The position numbers and the translations under genes were made by a program. A stretch of DNA of 64,000 nucleotides from Iamia majanohamensis (GTDB lineage: Bacteria; Actinomycetota; Acidimicrobiia; Acidimicrobiales; Iamiaceae): NCBI RefSeq assembly GCF_028532485.1, contig NZ_CP116942.1, positions 1,364,001-1,428,000 on the forward strand, written 5' to 3'. Below are positions 1 through 8,750 of this stretch, piece by piece; positions within the stretch are counted from its first letter, which is position 1, and every line of letters begins with the position of its first letter. Under the pieces are notes generated by a model. That model saw only the letters and a list, made by a program, of their open reading frames with translations. It ran no database searches and was not told the DNA's origin.

Positions 1-291
1 GGCGACGAGCTGGCCCAGCGCTTCGCCGCCCGGGCCGGCGCGGTCGACGGCCAGGAGGGCTTCGAGGGCTTCGAGCTGCTGAAGCCCACCGACGGCCGGG
101 ACCAGTGGCTGGTGGTGACGCGCTGGCGCGACCAGGAGTCCTTCGAGGCCTGGATGGCGTCGCCGGCCTTCGGCCACGGGCACCGCTCGGCCCAGGAGCG
201 CGAGGGCGGCGACGCCCCGCCCCCGGTGTCGGTGTCGAGCGAGGTCTGGACCTTCGCCCCCGCGGGCGGCTCGCAGCCCCAGGACGGCTGA
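1..291 (+). CDS. ABM-superfamily (heme-degrading monooxygenase-like) protein, C-terminal part
   Basis: The window opens inside this gene and only the last 96 residues are present. The visible part has the signature of the antibiotic biosynthesis monooxygenase (ABM) ferredoxin-like fold: a strand WLVVTRW at visible residues 36-42, followed by the helix DQESFEAWMASP and a histidine-rich turn. Family members include IsdG/MhuD-type heme-degrading enzymes and small quinol monooxygenases. The sequence alone does not say which activity applies. The stop at 289-291 is followed closely by a small membrane-protein gene. The start and any upstream operon partner lie outside the window. Confidence 0.72.
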   Translation, partial: GDELAQRFAARAGAVDGQEGFEGFELLKPTDGRDQWLVVTRWRDQESFEAWMASPAFGHGHRSAQEREGGDAPPPVSVSSEVWTFAPAGGSQPQDG

Positions 292-337
292 GCTGCTCGC
301 CACGGGCCTCTCCGCCGCGCACGACGTCGGCGCCTGG

Positions 338-664
338 GTGGTCGTCGTCGGCAACGGCGTGGCCGGGGCGTGGGCCCTGGCCGCGCACCGTCGGACCGCC
401 CTCCGGGTGGCCGCCCTGTGGTGGTTCACGGTCGCCGTGCAGGCCTCGATCTTCGTCGAGGTCGCCATCGGCGTCGCCTACCAGCGCAGCTCGGGCATCG
501 AGCCCTCCCAGCTGCACCTGCTCTACGGCTTCGCCTCGCTGTTCGGGGTGGGGATCCTCTACTCGTACCGCAACCAGCTGGCCGACCGGCTCTACCTGCT
601 CTACGGGCTGGGGGGCCTGTTCCTCATGGGGATGGGCATCCGCTCGATGGTGCTGCACACCTGA
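338..664 (+). CDS. Small four-helix membrane protein, unknown function
   Basis: This predicted 108-residue protein is almost entirely hydrophobic. Four membrane segments can be seen: residues 1-16, about 22-46 (rich in Trp, Phe and Val), about 58-78, and 83-107. The short loops are charged (AHRRTALR; YRNQLADR). I do not recognise the family. The frame is open upstream of the GTG at 338, back to just behind the preceding stop, so a non-standard CTG start near 293 overlapping the upstream gene would add about 15 residues. A pair of strong hairpins follows the stop. Confidence 0.6.
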   Translation: MVVVGNGVAGAWALAAHRRTALRVAALWWFTVAVQASIFVEVAIGVAYQRSSGIEPSQLHLLYGFASLFGVGILYSYRNQLADRLYLLYGLGGLFLMGMGIRSMVLHT

Positions 665-676
665 CCGCAGGTGGGC

Positions 677-702
677 GCACCCGGGGTCCCGCCACCGGGT
701 GC
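677..702. terminator. Hairpin, likely part of a bidirectional terminator
   Basis: GCACCCGG at 677-684 and CCGGGTGC at 695-702 form a perfect 8-bp stem with a 10-nt loop. It lies between the convergent membrane-protein gene and the NlpC/P60 gene. There is no T-tract, as is usual for hairpin terminators in very GC-rich actinobacteria. Confidence 0.5.
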
Positions 703-726
703 GGCCGGCGGCGGGACCGAGGTGCG

Positions 727-769
727 CCGTCCCCGGGGCGGGGCGCCGTTGCCCGGGCCCCGGGGACGG
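727..769. terminator. 13-bp-stem hairpin between convergent genes
   Basis: CCGTCCCCGGGGC at 727-739 pairs perfectly with GCCCCGGGGACGG at 757-769 across a 17-nt loop. It sits 16 nt from the minus-strand stop at 785 and follows a first hairpin 25 nt away, so it could stop transcription from both sides. Confidence 0.55.
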
Positions 770-784
770 GAGCTGCTCCGCGTG

Positions 785-1261
785 CTAGCCCGACCGGGGC
801 ATGGCGGAGGCGGGGATGCGGCCGTAGCCGACGAGGTTCGAGGTCCAGTAGCTGTCGAGGCGGTCCTCCCGCACCGGCATGCTGCTGTTGCGGGCGTGGA
901 TGATCGTGCCGTCGCCGGCGTAGAGGGCGACGTGGCTGACCCGGCCGCCGGGCCCGCTGGAGCTGTAGAAGACGAGGTCGCCGGGCTGGAGCTGGCTGCG
1001 GGAGATCCGGTCGGTCCAGTCGAACTGGCCGCTCGACGTGCGGGGGATGGTCACCCCGGCCTGCCCCCACGCCCACGAGGTCAGCCCGGAGCAGTCGAAG
1101 CCGCTCTTCGGGGTGGAGCCGCCGTAGGTGTAGCGGGTGCCGATCTGGCCGCGGGCGTGCTCGACGGCGGCGTTGCCGGGGGTGCAGGCCGAGAGGGCGC
1201 CGGCCAGGACGAGGAGGGCGAGGGCGGCCACCGCGGGGGCGAGCCGGAGACGTCGGGTCAC
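785..1261 (-). CDS. NlpC/P60-family lipoprotein (C40 cell-wall peptidase)
   Basis: This is a predicted secreted peptidoglycan hydrolase that would cut stem-peptide bonds. With the GTG at 1261 the protein is 158 residues. It has a basic N-terminus (VTRRLRL), a hydrophobic core and a lipobox LSAC with the lipidated Cys at 26. The NlpC/P60 core has the catalytic Cys57 in FDCSGLTSW, His110 in RVSHVALYAG and a third polar residue, His122, in IIHAR. The domain is about 120 residues, a normal length, with no extra binding modules. The open frame runs upstream to 1384, but that extension lacks a signal-peptide character. No clear ribosome binding site precedes 1261, so the start is not certain. Confidence 0.85.
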   Translation of the reverse strand: MTRRLRLAPAVAALALLVLAGALSACTPGNAAVEHARGQIGTRYTYGGSTPKSGFDCSGLTSWAWGQAGVTIPRTSSGQFDWTDRISRSQLQPGDLVFYSSSGPGGRVSHVALYAGDGTIIHARNSSMPVREDRLDSYWTSNLVGYGRIPASAMPRSG

Positions 1262-1479
1262 GAGGGGAGGTCCGATCACGAAGATGTCGATTGCGTGACG
1301 GAACGTAATGTCCCCGCAACGGCCCGGGCAAGGCACCCCCGTCGCGGGGCTGCGGACCCGGGCCGACGCAGGGCGCGTCGCCACCGCGACCCGATCGGCA
1401 GGTGTGTCAGAGGTGTGAAGGTTCCGGGCGCGAGCACCCCGACGGGTGGTCGGCGCGGACCGCCCGGGGACGGCGATCG

Positions 1480-1716
1480 CTACAGGTGGACCACCGGGCA
1501 GGTCACCGTCCGGGTGATGCCCGTGACCATCTGGACCCGCGAGACGACCATCTTGCCGAGCTCGTCGACCGTGTCGGCCTCGGCCCGGGCGATGACGTCG
1601 TAGCTGCCGGTGACGCCCTCGGCCGAGGTGATGCCGGCGATGCCGGCCACCTCCTCGGCCACCTGGGCGGCCTTGCCGACCTCGGTCTGGATCAGGACGT
1701 AGGCGCTGACGGCCAC
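1480..1716 (-). CDS. Lrp/AsnC ligand-binding (RAM) domain protein
   Basis: This 78-residue stand-alone RAM domain has no DNA-binding helix-turn-helix. The sequence runs AYVLIQTEVGKAAQVAEEVA, then GITSAEGVTGSYDVIARAEA, then a C-terminal strand RTVTCPVVHL, which is the usual pattern of AsnC effector domains. Such mini-proteins form dimers or higher rings and are thought to sense amino acids. The GTG start at 1716 is fixed by a good GAGGAGG ribosome binding site at about 1721-1728. Longer readings upstream are low-complexity and are not supported. Confidence 0.88.
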   Translation of the reverse strand: MAVSAYVLIQTEVGKAAQVAEEVAGIAGITSAEGVTGSYDVIARAEADTVDELGKMVVSRVQMVTGITRTVTCPVVHL

Positions 1717-1887
1717 GGTTCCTCCTCGGGTCGGGCGGGCGCCCCGGGGGGCGCGGCGTCGGGCGCCCAGGCTAGCGGTGGCCGGGGGACGGGGCGGGGG
1801 CCGCAGTGGCTCACCCCCGCGGGTGAGCAGATGTGACGATCTGGTGACAGACCGGGACTGGGGGCGGCCGGCGTCGAACCCCTTGCC

Positions 1888-2172
1888 ATGCGCGATCGGC
1901 CCCCCTCCCTGCCGCCGGCGCTCGATGCCGAGCTGGACGAGGCCCTCAGCCTCGTCCCCCTGGTCGACGTGGTGCCCGACCTGGCCGACCGCGTCTTCCA
2001 CCGCATCACCGCCTGCCTGGTGGAGGCGCTGCTCCACGAGGCCCGGGTCCGCATCGACGAGGGCGTCCCCGACCGGGCGACGCGCCTCACCGAGATGTGC
2101 CGGCTGGTCGTGGCCCTGGAGGAGCAGGGGCTGTGGGAGCGGCCCGACCCCCCGCCCCGGGGGCGCCGCTGA
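1888..2172 (+). CDS. Small acidic helical protein, unknown function
   Basis: This predicted 94-residue soluble protein appears mostly helical (DAELDEALSLVPLVDVVPDL, then a long amphipathic stretch to residue 80) and ends in a proline/arginine-rich tail. I do not recognise a family. Its Glu/Asp-rich codon pattern and normal GC3 look like real coding sequence. The ATG at 1888 has no clear Shine-Dalgarno sequence. It converges on the PEPCK gene with a 42-nt gap that holds only a weak GGGGC/GCCCC hairpin (2192-2205). Confidence 0.6.
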   Translation: MRDRPPSLPPALDAELDEALSLVPLVDVVPDLADRVFHRITACLVEALLHEARVRIDEGVPDRATRLTEMCRLVVALEEQGLWERPDPPPRGRR

Positions 2173-2214
2173 GCGGTCGCTCCCCGGGGGTGGGGCGGGC
2201 GCCCCTCGACGGGG

Positions 2215-4020
2215 TCAGTCGGCCAGGCGCTTCTCGAGCTCGCGGAGCTCGTCGGCCAGCTCCTCGGGCAGCCGCTCGCCGACGAAGGCGAAGTGGTCCT
2301 CGATGAGCGGGATCTCGCCCCGCCAGGCCTCGTTGTCGACCCGGAGCAGCTCGGCCATGGTGGCCTCGTCGACGTCGAGGCCGTCGGTGTCGAGGCTGTC
2401 GGGCGTCGGCACCCGGCCGATGGCGGTGTCGACGGCGTCGGCGGTGCCGTCGAGGCGCTCGAAGACCCACTTGAGCACCCGGCTGTTCTCGCCGAACCCG
2501 GGCCACAGGAACGAGCCGTCCTCGCCCTTGCGGAACCAGTTGACCCAGAACAGGCGGGGGAGCTTCTCGGTGTCGGTGGCCTGGCCCATGTCGAGCCAGT
2601 GCTTCATGTAGTCGCCGGCGTTGTAGCCCATGAACGGCAGCATGGCGAAGGGGTCGAAGCGGACCTCGCCGATGGTGCCGGCGGCGGCCGCGGTCTTCTC
2701 CGAGCTCATGATCGAGCCCAGGAAGGTGCCCTGCTGCCAGTCGTAGGCCTCGGTGACGAGGGGGACGTTGGTGGCCCGGCGCCCGCCGAAGAGGATGGCC
2801 GAGATGGGCACCCCGGCCGGGTCCTCCCACTCGGGGGCGATGGACGGGCACTGCGACGCCGGCGCCGTGAAGCGGGCGTTCGGGTGGGCCGCCGGGGTGG
2901 GCGAGTCCGGCGTCCAGTCCTGGCCCTTCCAGTCGGTGAGGTGGGCCGGGGCCTCGTCGGTGAGGCCCTCCCACCAGATGTCGCCGTCGTCGGTGAGGGC
3001 CACGTTGGTGAAGATGCTGTTGGAGTGCAGCGACGCCAGGGCGTTGGGGTTGGTGTCCTCGCCGGTGCCCGGGGCCACGCCGAAGAAGCCGGCCTCGGGG
3101 TTGATCGCCCGCAGGCGGCCCTCGTCGTCGAGCTTCATCCAGGCGATGTCGTCGCCCACCGTCTCGCAGGTCCAGCCCGGGAGCGTGGGGATCAGCATGG
3201 CCATGTTGGTCTTGCCGCAGGCCGACGGGAAGGCGGCGGCGACGTAGCGCTTCACGCCCTCGGGGTTGGTGACGCCGACGATGAGCATGTGCTCGGCCAT
3301 CCAGCCCTCGTCGCGGGCCATGGTGGAGGCGATGCGGAGGGCGAAGCACTTCTTGCCCAGCAGGGCGTTGCCGCCGTAGCCGGAGCCGTAGGACCAGATC
3401 TCGCGGGTCTCGGGGAAGTGGGTGATGTACTTGTTGTCGGCGTCGCAGGGCCACGGCACGTCGGGGCGCTCGGTGCCGTCGGCGGTGACCAGCGGGTAGC
3501 CCACCGAGTGGAGGCAGGGGACCCAGTCGCCGTCGCCCAGCACGTCGAGGGCGCCCTGGCCCATGCGGGTCATGATCCGCATGTTGGTGGCCACGTAGGG
3601 CGAGTCGGTGAGCTGCACGCCGATGTGGGCGATGGGGGAGCCGAGGGGGCCCATCGAGAAGGGCACCACGTACATGGTGCGGCCCCGCATGGCGCCCCGG
3701 AACAGCCTGAGCAGCTCCTCCTTCATCTCCGACGGGGCCCGCCAGTTGTTGGTGGGTCCGGCGTCGATCTCCTGCTCGGAGCAGATGAAGGTGCGGTCCT
3801 CGACCCGGGCCACGTCGTCGGGGTCGGAGAGGGCCAGGTAGCTGTGGGGCCGCTTGGCCTCGTCGAGCGTGGTGAAGGTCCCACCGGCGACCAGCTCGGC
3901 GCAGAGGCGTTCGTACTCCTCGGCGGAGCCGTCGCACCAGTGCACCTGGTCGGGCTGGAAGACGTCCCTCCACTCCTCGACCCAGTCCTGGAGCCTCTGG
4001 TTGCCGGTGGTCGCGCTCAT
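2215..4020 (-). CDS. pckG: Phosphoenolpyruvate carboxykinase (GTP)
   Basis: Converts oxaloacetate + GTP to phosphoenolpyruvate + GDP + CO2, the entry step of gluconeogenesis, in the cytosol. The 601-residue length matches the GTP-dependent class (about 600-620), not the ATP class (about 530). The P-loop with the mobile catalytic cysteine is FPSACGKTN at 264-272 (Cys268). Other class motifs are [13 protein letters not shown] near the C-terminus, EDTNPNA, and the [13 protein letters not shown] block at 212-224. The ATG at 4020 lies 32 nt from the cold-shock-like gene upstream on the same strand. No unusual residues are visible. Confidence 0.97.
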   Translation of the reverse strand: MSATTGNQRLQDWVEEWRDVFQPDQVHWCDGSAEEYERLCAELVAGGTFTTLDEAKRPHSYLALSDPDDVARVEDRTFICSEQEIDAGPTNNWRAPSEMKEELLRLFRGAMRGRTMYVVPFSMGPLGSPIAHIGVQLTDSPYVATNMRIMTRMGQGALDVLGDGDWVPCLHSVGYPLVTADGTERPDVPWPCDADNKYITHFPETREIWSYGSGYGGNALLGKKCFALRIASTMARDEGWMAEHMLIVGVTNPEGVKRYVAAAFPSACGKTNMAMLIPTLPGWTCETVGDDIAWMKLDDEGRLRAINPEAGFFGVAPGTGEDTNPNALASLHSNSIFTNVALTDDGDIWWEGLTDEAPAHLTDWKGQDWTPDSPTPAAHPNARFTAPASQCPSIAPEWEDPAGVPISAILFGGRRATNVPLVTEAYDWQQGTFLGSIMSSEKTAAAAGTIGEVRFDPFAMLPFMGYNAGDYMKHWLDMGQATDTEKLPRLFWVNWFRKGEDGSFLWPGFGENSRVLKWVFERLDGTADAVDTAIGRVPTPDSLDTDGLDVDEATMAELLRVDNEAWRGEIPLIEDHFAFVGERLPEELADELRELEKRLAD

Positions 4021-4052
4021 TCTGTGTCTCCGGGGGGTGGTGGGGTCGCCGG

Positions 4053-4370
4053 TCAGGTCGGCTCGGCCGACCCGGCGGCGAGCGGGTCGACGGACGGCGA
4101 GGGGGTGGGGGAGGCGGCGTCGGCGGCCAGCGGGGTGGCGTCCGCCGCGGGGAAGCCAGGGGTGCCCATGTCGGTCTCGGACCCGAGGTGCAGGCCGGTG
4201 GCCCGGCCCTCGCCGTCGAGGTCGAACACGACCCGCTGGCCCTGGCGGACCATGCGGAACACGGAGCCGTCGAGGGCCCCGGCGGCCAGGTCGACCTCCG
4301 AGAGGTCGGTGTCGCGCACCACCACGCCGTCGCCGGTCACGGGGTCGTAGGACTTGATCACGCCTTGCAC
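4053..4370 (-). CDS. Cold-shock-domain-like protein with low-complexity tail
   Basis: This predicted 105-residue protein has an N-terminal half ([18 protein letters not shown] then [16 protein letters not shown]) that follows the strand pattern of a cold-shock/OB nucleic-acid-binding domain. The usual aromatic RNP residues are largely replaced by aliphatic ones. The C-terminal half is Ala/Pro/Ser-rich. I chose the GTG at 4370 because GGAG sits 8 nt before it and the product then begins exactly where cold-shock domains begin. A longer GTG start at 4412 lies immediately after a TAGGGT promoter-like hexamer (4411-4416) and would probably fall outside the transcript. Nucleic-acid binding is an inference. 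Confidence 0.62.
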   Translation of the reverse strand: MQGVIKSYDPVTGDGVVVRDTDLSEVDLAAGALDGSVFRMVRQGQRVVFDLDGEGRATGLHLGSETDMGTPGFPAADATPLAADAASPTPSPSVDPLAAGSAEPT

Positions 4371-4410
4371 GTGCGGGGCTCCGTCGCTGGGGGCGGGGGT
4401 GGTGGCCGCC

Positions 4411-4416
4411 ACCCTA
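4411..4416 (-). promoter_or_regulatory. -10-like hexamer TAGGGT for the cold-shock-like gene
   Basis: TAGGGT reads on the minus strand about 40 nt before the preferred GTG start at 4370. It would give a short leader that contains the GGAG site. Confidence 0.35.
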
Positions 4417-4469
4417 CTGGTGGGTCGACCGGGCTCTCCACGTGGGGCACCGGGGCCCGGACCGCCTCG

Positions 4470-4685
4470 TCAGGCCTCGACCGGGCGGCGGGTGCGGGGC
4501 GCCTTCTGGACCTTGCCGGCCCGGATGCAGCCGGTGCAGACGTCGATGCGGCGGGTGGTCCCGCCCACGACGGCCCGGATCCGCTGGATGTTCGGGTTCC
4601 AGCGCCGCTTGGTGCGACGGTGGGAGTGGCTCACGCTCATGCCGAACGACGGCTTCTTGCCGCACACCTCACACACCGATGCCAT
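4470..4685 (-). CDS. rpmB: 50S ribosomal protein L28
   Basis: Component of the large ribosomal subunit. The 71-residue product starts [15 protein letters not shown] and continues [18 protein letters not shown], both diagnostic of bL28. Cysteines at CEVC and CTGC show that this is the zinc-binding (C+) paralogue type. Actinobacteria often carry both zinc and zinc-independent copies under Zur control. The ATG at 4685 has an AGAGGT site upstream. It is divergent from the DAK2 gene, the usual neighbour of rpmB. Confidence 0.96.
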   Translation of the reverse strand: MASVCEVCGKKPSFGMSVSHSHRRTKRRWNPNIQRIRAVVGGTTRRIDVCTGCIRAGKVQKAPRTRRPVEA

Positions 4686-4824
4686 CTCGCTGGACCTCTG
4701 TCGTCGCTGTCTCCGGGGACCGAGCAACGCTACGGGGTGTCCGGGCCGTCCACAAACCGGACGCGCCCCCGTCGAGGGCGCCGACCGCGCCCGCGGCCCG
4801 GCCGGGGCCCCTCGGGCGGATCGG

Positions 4825-4830
4825 TAGCAT
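4825..4830 (+). promoter_or_regulatory. -10-like TAGCAT immediately before the DAK2 gene
   Basis: TAGCAT ends 8 nt before the ATG at 4839 with no Shine-Dalgarno sequence between, which suggests a leaderless transcript. Confidence 0.45.
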
Positions 4831-4838
4831 GCGCCGCC

Positions 4839-6515
4839 ATGACGAGCGAGCGCCTCGGGGCGGACGACATCCGGCGGGTGGTCGCCTCCTTCCGTGACGC
4901 CCTGCGGTCCCACCAGGCGCTCATCAACCAGCTCAACGTCTACCCCGTCCCCGACGGCGACACCGGCACCAACATGGCCCTCACCCTGGAGTCGGTCGTG
5001 GGCGAGCTGGAGGGGGCCGACGCCGACCTGGCCAGCACCTGCAAGGCGGTGAGCCACGGGTCGCTGATGGGCGCCCGGGGCAACAGCGGCGTGCTGCTGT
5101 CGGGGATCCTGCGCGGCGTCGCCGTCACCGTCTCCGAGGCCGGCGGCCTCGACGGCCCGGCCCTGGCCGGCGCCCTGCGGGCCGCGTCCGACGGCGCCTA
5201 CGCGGCCGTGCCCCGCCCCGTCGAGGGCACCATCCTCACCGTCGTCCGGGAGGCGGCCGAGGCCGCCGAGGAGGTCGTCGGCGCCGCCGACGGCACCCCG
5301 CCGACCCTCGTGGCGGTGGGCGAGGCCGCCCGGGAGCGGGGCCACGACGCCCTCCGCCGCACCCCCGAGATGCTGCCCGTGCTGGCCCAGGCCGGGGTGG
5401 TCGACGCCGGGGGCACCGGCCTCCTGCTCCTGCTCGACGCCGTGCTGCACGTGGCCGACGGCCGCCCCCTCCCCGAGGCCCCCGACGGCGGGGACCAGGC
5501 CGCCCCCGACCTCGACGCCCTCCGCGACCACGCCGACGCCGGCGACCACGACGCGCACGACGTGGGCGACCTCCGCTACGAGGTCATGTACTTCCTCGAG
5601 GCGCCGGACGAGACGATCCCGGCCTTCAAGGAGGTGTGGGGCGGCATCGGCGACTCCATCGTCGTCGTCGGCGGCGACGGCCTGTGGAACTGCCACATCC
5701 ACACCGACGACATCGGCGCGTCCATCGAGGCCGCCGTCGACATCGGCCGGCCCCGCAACATCCGGGTCACCGACCTCATGGAGCAGGTCGAGGAGGAGCG
5801 GTGGGTGCGCGAGGGCGCGGCCGCCGCCGCCGAGGAGCCGGCCCCGCCGCCCGAGCCCGTCCCCACCGCCGTCGTGGCCGTGGCCACCGGCGACGGGGTG
5901 CGGCGCATCTTCACCTCCATGCGGGTCCAGCAGGTCGTCACCGGCGGGCAGTCGATGAACCCCTCCACCCAGCAGCTGGCCGAGGCGGTGGAGGCGGCCC
6001 CGGCCGACGAGGTCGTGGTGCTGCCCAACAACAAGAACATCATCGCCGTGGCCGAGAAGGTGGCCGAGCTCACCGACAAGGTGGTGCGGGTGGTGCCCAC
6101 CCGGGGCATCGCCGAGGGCTTCGCCGCCCTGATCGCCTACGACCCCGAGGCCACGGCCGAGGCCAACGCCGAGGGCATGGGCGCCGCGGCCGCTGCGGTG
6201 GTGGCGGGCGAGGTCACCCGGGCCGTGCGGGAGAGCACCTGCGACGTCGGGCCCATCGCCGAGGGCGACTGGATCGGCATCGGGCGCGAGGGCATCCGGG
6301 CGGTCGGCGCCGACCTCGGCGACGTCACCTGCGCCCTGCTCGGCGCCCTGCTCACCGACGACCACGAGATCCTCACCATCATCGAGGGCGAGGGGGCCAG
6401 CGCCGGCACCACCCGCCACGTGACCGAGTGGCTGGCCGAGCACCACCCCGACGTCGAGGCCGAGGTCCACCACGGCGGCCAGCCCATGTACCCCTACTAC
6501 CTCGGCCTGGAGTAG
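4839..6515 (+). CDS. DAK2-domain phosphatase/kinase-like protein (YloV/FakA family)
   Basis: The 558-residue protein has an N-terminal DAK2 (DhaL-like) nucleotide-binding domain with the Mg-ADP motif [10 protein letters not shown] at 37-46 and a glycine-rich [12 protein letters not shown]. This is followed by a middle and a C-terminal domain ([31 protein letters not shown]) typical of the YloV/FakA family. FakA phosphorylates fatty acids bound to a FakB/DegV partner; no DegV gene is visible here. The gene lies where it usually does, between rpmB and recG, although two accessory genes now separate it from recG. The actinobacterial members remain poorly characterised, so the substrate is not assigned. 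Confidence 0.9.
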   Translation: MTSERLGADDIRRVVASFRDALRSHQALINQLNVYPVPDGDTGTNMALTLESVVGELEGADADLASTCKAVSHGSLMGARGNSGVLLSGILRGVAVTVSEAGGLDGPALAGALRAASDGAYAAVPRPVEGTILTVVREAAEAAEEVVGAADGTPPTLVAVGEAARERGHDALRRTPEMLPVLAQAGVVDAGGTGLLLLLDAVLHVADGRPLPEAPDGGDQAAPDLDALRDHADAGDHDAHDVGDLRYEVMYFLEAPDETIPAFKEVWGGIGDSIVVVGGDGLWNCHIHTDDIGASIEAAVDIGRPRNIRVTDLMEQVEEERWVREGAAAAAEEPAPPPEPVPTAVVAVATGDGVRRIFTSMRVQQVVTGGQSMNPSTQQLAEAVEAAPADEVVVLPNNKNIIAVAEKVAELTDKVVRVVPTRGIAEGFAALIAYDPEATAEANAEGMGAAAAAVVAGEVTRAVRESTCDVGPIAEGDWIGIGREGIRAVGADLGDVTCALLGALLTDDHEILTIIEGEGASAGTTRHVTEWLAEHHPDVEAEVHHGGQPMYPYYLGLE

Positions 6516-6557
6516 CGGCCGGGTCCCGCACACCTGGCCGACCCGCCCCTGCCCTCC

Positions 6558-6585
6558 GGCCGGCTCCCGGCTGCCCGAGCCGGCC
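6558..6585. terminator. Nested hairpin after the DAK2 gene
   Basis: GGCCGGCTC (6558-6566) and GAGCCGGCC (6577-6585) form a perfect 9-bp stem with a 10-nt loop, 43 nt after the DAK2 stop. Flanking CACACCTG and CAGGTGCG can extend the structure. Confidence 0.5.
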
Positions 6586-6856
6586 CGACAGGTGCGCCAG
6601 CACCACCACGGTCCGGAGGCCGTGGCGACGGCGCGAGCGGGGGGCCACGAGGACGGCGGCGCCGCCTCGCGACGTCCGCCGACGGCGGCTGGTGGCCGTG
6701 GCGCCGGGTCACGGGCGTGGCCCCCTCGACGGTCGCCCCGGCCGGGACCCCCTCGATGGACCCCACGGCCAGGGCCTCCACGAGGGCGACCCCAGGGGAC
6801 GAGGCGGTGGCAGGGCGCGGGGGTCCCGGCCCGCGGGCCGCGGGGTCGCTCCGCCG

Positions 6857-6862
6857 TAGCCT
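6857..6862 (+). promoter_or_regulatory. -10-like TAGCCT before the DUF2332 gene
   Basis: The hexamer ends 6 nt before the GTG at 6869, with no ribosome binding site in between. This is a leaderless arrangement. Confidence 0.4.
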
Positions 6863-6868
6863 GCGCCC

Positions 6869-8563
6869 GTGGGCCCGGACCCGGACCAGCACGTCCCGTC
6901 GGCGCAGGTGAGCGACGTGCAGCGGATGTTCCGCGAGTTCGCGGCGTCCTACCCGGACCTGCGGCTCTACCGGGCGATCTGCGAGGGCGCGGCGGGCGAC
7001 GACGAGGTGGCCGGCCTGCTCACCGCGGCCAGGCCGGGGCAGGCCCGGCCCGTGCTCCTGCTGGCCGCGCTGCACGAGCTGGTGCTGCGCCGCCCGGACC
7101 TGCCCGCCGCCCGCTGGTACCCGAGCGTCACCGGCGAGCCCGTCGCCGAGGGCGACCCGTGGCCCGACGTGCGCCGGACCGCACTCGCCCACGCGGAGGA
7201 GCTCCGGGCGGTGATCGCCTCCCGGTCGACGCAGACCAACGAGGTCAACCGGGTCGTGTACCTCGCCCCGCTGCTCGCCCGGGCCGCGGCCGACGTCCCG
7301 GGCGCGCCGGTGGCCCTGGTGGAGCTGGGTGCCAGCGCAGGGCTCCTCCTCGGCCTGGACCGCTACCGCATCGAGGTCACCCCACCCGGCGAGCACGACG
7401 CCCCCGACCCGACCTCCCCGACGGGCGGGCCCACGCCGGTCACGGGCCGCGGCTCCCCGCCGGAGGTCGCCGGCCCCGGCGGTGGGAGCCTGCCCCCGGA
7501 CGGGGGGCCAGGGATCGTGCTGGGCGACCCGACGTCGACGGCGGTGTGCGCCGGGGTGCAGCGCGACGGGCCGTCGATGGGGGACCTGCGCCTGCCCACG
7601 ATCGTGGCGCGGGTCGGGCTCGACCGGGCCCCGGTGCCGCTCGACGACGAGGACGAGGTGCGCTGGCTGGAGGCCTGCCTGTGGCCCGACGTGCCAGGGC
7701 GCCTGGAGCGCTTCCGGGCCGCCGTCGGGCTGCTGCGGGCCGACCCGCCGTCGCTGGTCGCCGGCGACATGGTCGACGACCTCGAGGCCGTGGCCCGCTC
7801 CGCCCGCGCCGTCGCCACCGCCGCCCTCGCCCCCGCGGGCTCCCCGTCGGGACGCCCGACCGGCGACCGACCCCGAGGCCACGGGTCATCCGACCACCCG
7901 GCCGCCGACGCCGACGGCGACGGCGACAAGCCGGAGACGAGCGATGCCTCTCGCCCGGCCTCCGCCGGCGACGGTCCGGCGACGAGCGATCCCCGCCGCC
8001 TGGCCGCCGACGGGGAGGGTCCGGCGACGAACGGTGCCCGCCGCCTGGCCGCCGACGGGGAGGGTCCGGCGACGAGCGATGCCTCTCGCCTGGCCGCCGA
8101 CGGGGAGGGTCCGGCGACGAGCGATGCCTCTCGCCTGGCCGCCGACGGGGAGGGTCCGGCGACGAGCGGTGCCCGCCGCCCGGCCGCAGCAGGGGACGCG
8201 ATCGGCGGCCCTGGCACCCTGGGTGGGATCACGCCCGCCGCCTCCGGCGCGTCCGCCCCGGTGCACCTCGTCGTCTTCAGCTCCTGGGCGCTCACCTACG
8301 TGGCCCGGGAGCGGCGCCCGCAGGTGGCCGAGGCCCTCGCCACCCTGGCCGCCGACGGCCGCCCCGTGTCCTGGCTCACGGCCGAGCCCCCCGGCTGCGT
8401 GCCCGGCCTCCCCCGCCCGCCGGGCGACCCCGACCGCCCGTCCAACGAGGCGTCGACGATCCTCGGCGCCCGCCGCTGGCGCGCCGGCGTCGAGCTCCCC
8501 CCGGCCCGCTGGGGCACCAGCCACCCCCACGGCACCACCCTCTCCTGGCACCCCACCCCCTGA
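6869..8563 (+). CDS. DUF2332-family protein with an internal minisatellite
   Basis: Residues 1-170 ([52 protein letters not shown]) and the C-terminal 110 residues ([29 protein letters not shown]) match the DUF2332 family, whose function is unknown. The [10 protein letters not shown] motif resembles the SAM-binding loop of class I methyltransferases. The protein has 564 residues, while the family is usually near 330-350. The excess is a central low-complexity insertion, roughly residues 310-450, that contains five tandem 15-residue units. The insertion interrupts the domain between two conserved blocks and keeps the frame. The GTG start at 6869 follows a TAGCCT hexamer. Confidence 0.78.
   Translation: MGPDPDQHVPSAQVSDVQRMFREFAASYPDLRLYRAICEGAAGDDEVAGLLTAARPGQARPVLLLAALHELVLRRPDLPAARWYPSVTGEPVAEGDPWPDVRRTALAHAEELRAVIASRSTQTNEVNRVVYLAPLLARAAADVPGAPVALVELGASAGLLLGLDRYRIEVTPPGEHDAPDPTSPTGGPTPVTGRGSPPEVAGPGGGSLPPDGGPGIVLGDPTSTAVCAGVQRDGPSMGDLRLPTIVARVGLDRAPVPLDDEDEVRWLEACLWPDVPGRLERFRAAVGLLRADPPSLVAGDMVDDLEAVARSARAVATAALAPAGSPSGRPTGDRPRGHGSSDHPAADADGDGDKPETSDASRPASAGDGPATSDPRRLAADGEGPATNGARRLAADGEGPATSDASRLAADGEGPATSDASRLAADGEGPATSGARRPAAAGDAIGGPGTLGGITPAASGASAPVHLVVFSSWALTYVARERRPQVAEALATLAADGRPVSWLTAEPPGCVPGLPRPPGDPDRPSNEASTILGARRWRAGVELPPARWGTSHPHGTTLSWHPTP
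7949..8173 (+). repeat. 45-bp in-frame tandem repeat (minisatellite)
   Basis: Five consecutive 45-bp units start at 7949 (degenerate), 7994, 8039, 8084 and 8129. Each encodes a 15-residue unit with the core [14 protein letters not shown]. The last four units are nearly identical at the DNA level, so recent unequal crossing-over or slippage is likely. The length is a multiple of three, so copy-number change would keep the host DUF2332 gene in frame. Confidence 0.9.
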
Positions 8564-8583
8564 CCCTCTCCGCCCCCCCGAGC

Positions 8584-8686
8584 TTTGAGCACTTGTCCGT
8601 CGCATGCGGCGACATGTGCTCAAGGTTGCGACGAGGCCGACGGACTTTGAGCACCTGTGCGTCACATGTGGCGACATGTGCTCAAG
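8584..8686 (+). repeat. Left twin-palindrome block of the nuclease cassette
   Basis: Two 41-nt copies lie at 8584-8624 and 8646-8686, 62 nt start to start. Each begins TTTGAGCAC and ends ATGTGCTCAAG. The outer arms pair with about one mismatch, and an inner palindrome GTCGCATGCGGCGAC (first copy) is nested inside. The same sequence, in reverse orientation and with the same 62-nt spacing, lies at 9674-9776 on the other side of the gene. Confidence 0.92.
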
Positions 8687-8750
8687 GTTCGGGGGACGAG
8701 GGTGGGCGGCACCCAGGCCGGGTGTCACACCGGCTGGCCACCATGGGGAG

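Larger units (their letters stand above)
6516..6868. other. Non-coding spacer after the DAK2 gene
   Basis: Apart from the hairpin at 6558-6585 and the TAGCCT hexamer at the right end, I see no convincing gene here. Frames on both strands are open but have arginine/proline-rich, non-protein-like composition. Confidence 0.5.

Noticed and set aside
2192-2205. Terminator between the hypothetical gene and pckG
   Set aside because: GGGGC/GCCCC is a 5-bp stem with a 4-nt loop, expected by chance at this GC content.
4053-4412. Longer start (GTG 4412) for the cold-shock-like gene
   Set aside because: It lies directly against a TAGGGT promoter-like hexamer, while GTG 4370 has a well-spaced GGAG and the correct domain start.
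6516-6868. Possible pseudogene in the spacer after the DAK2 gene
   Set aside because: A short minus-strand stretch reads [20 protein letters not shown], but it has no start, no ribosome binding site and no continuing domain.
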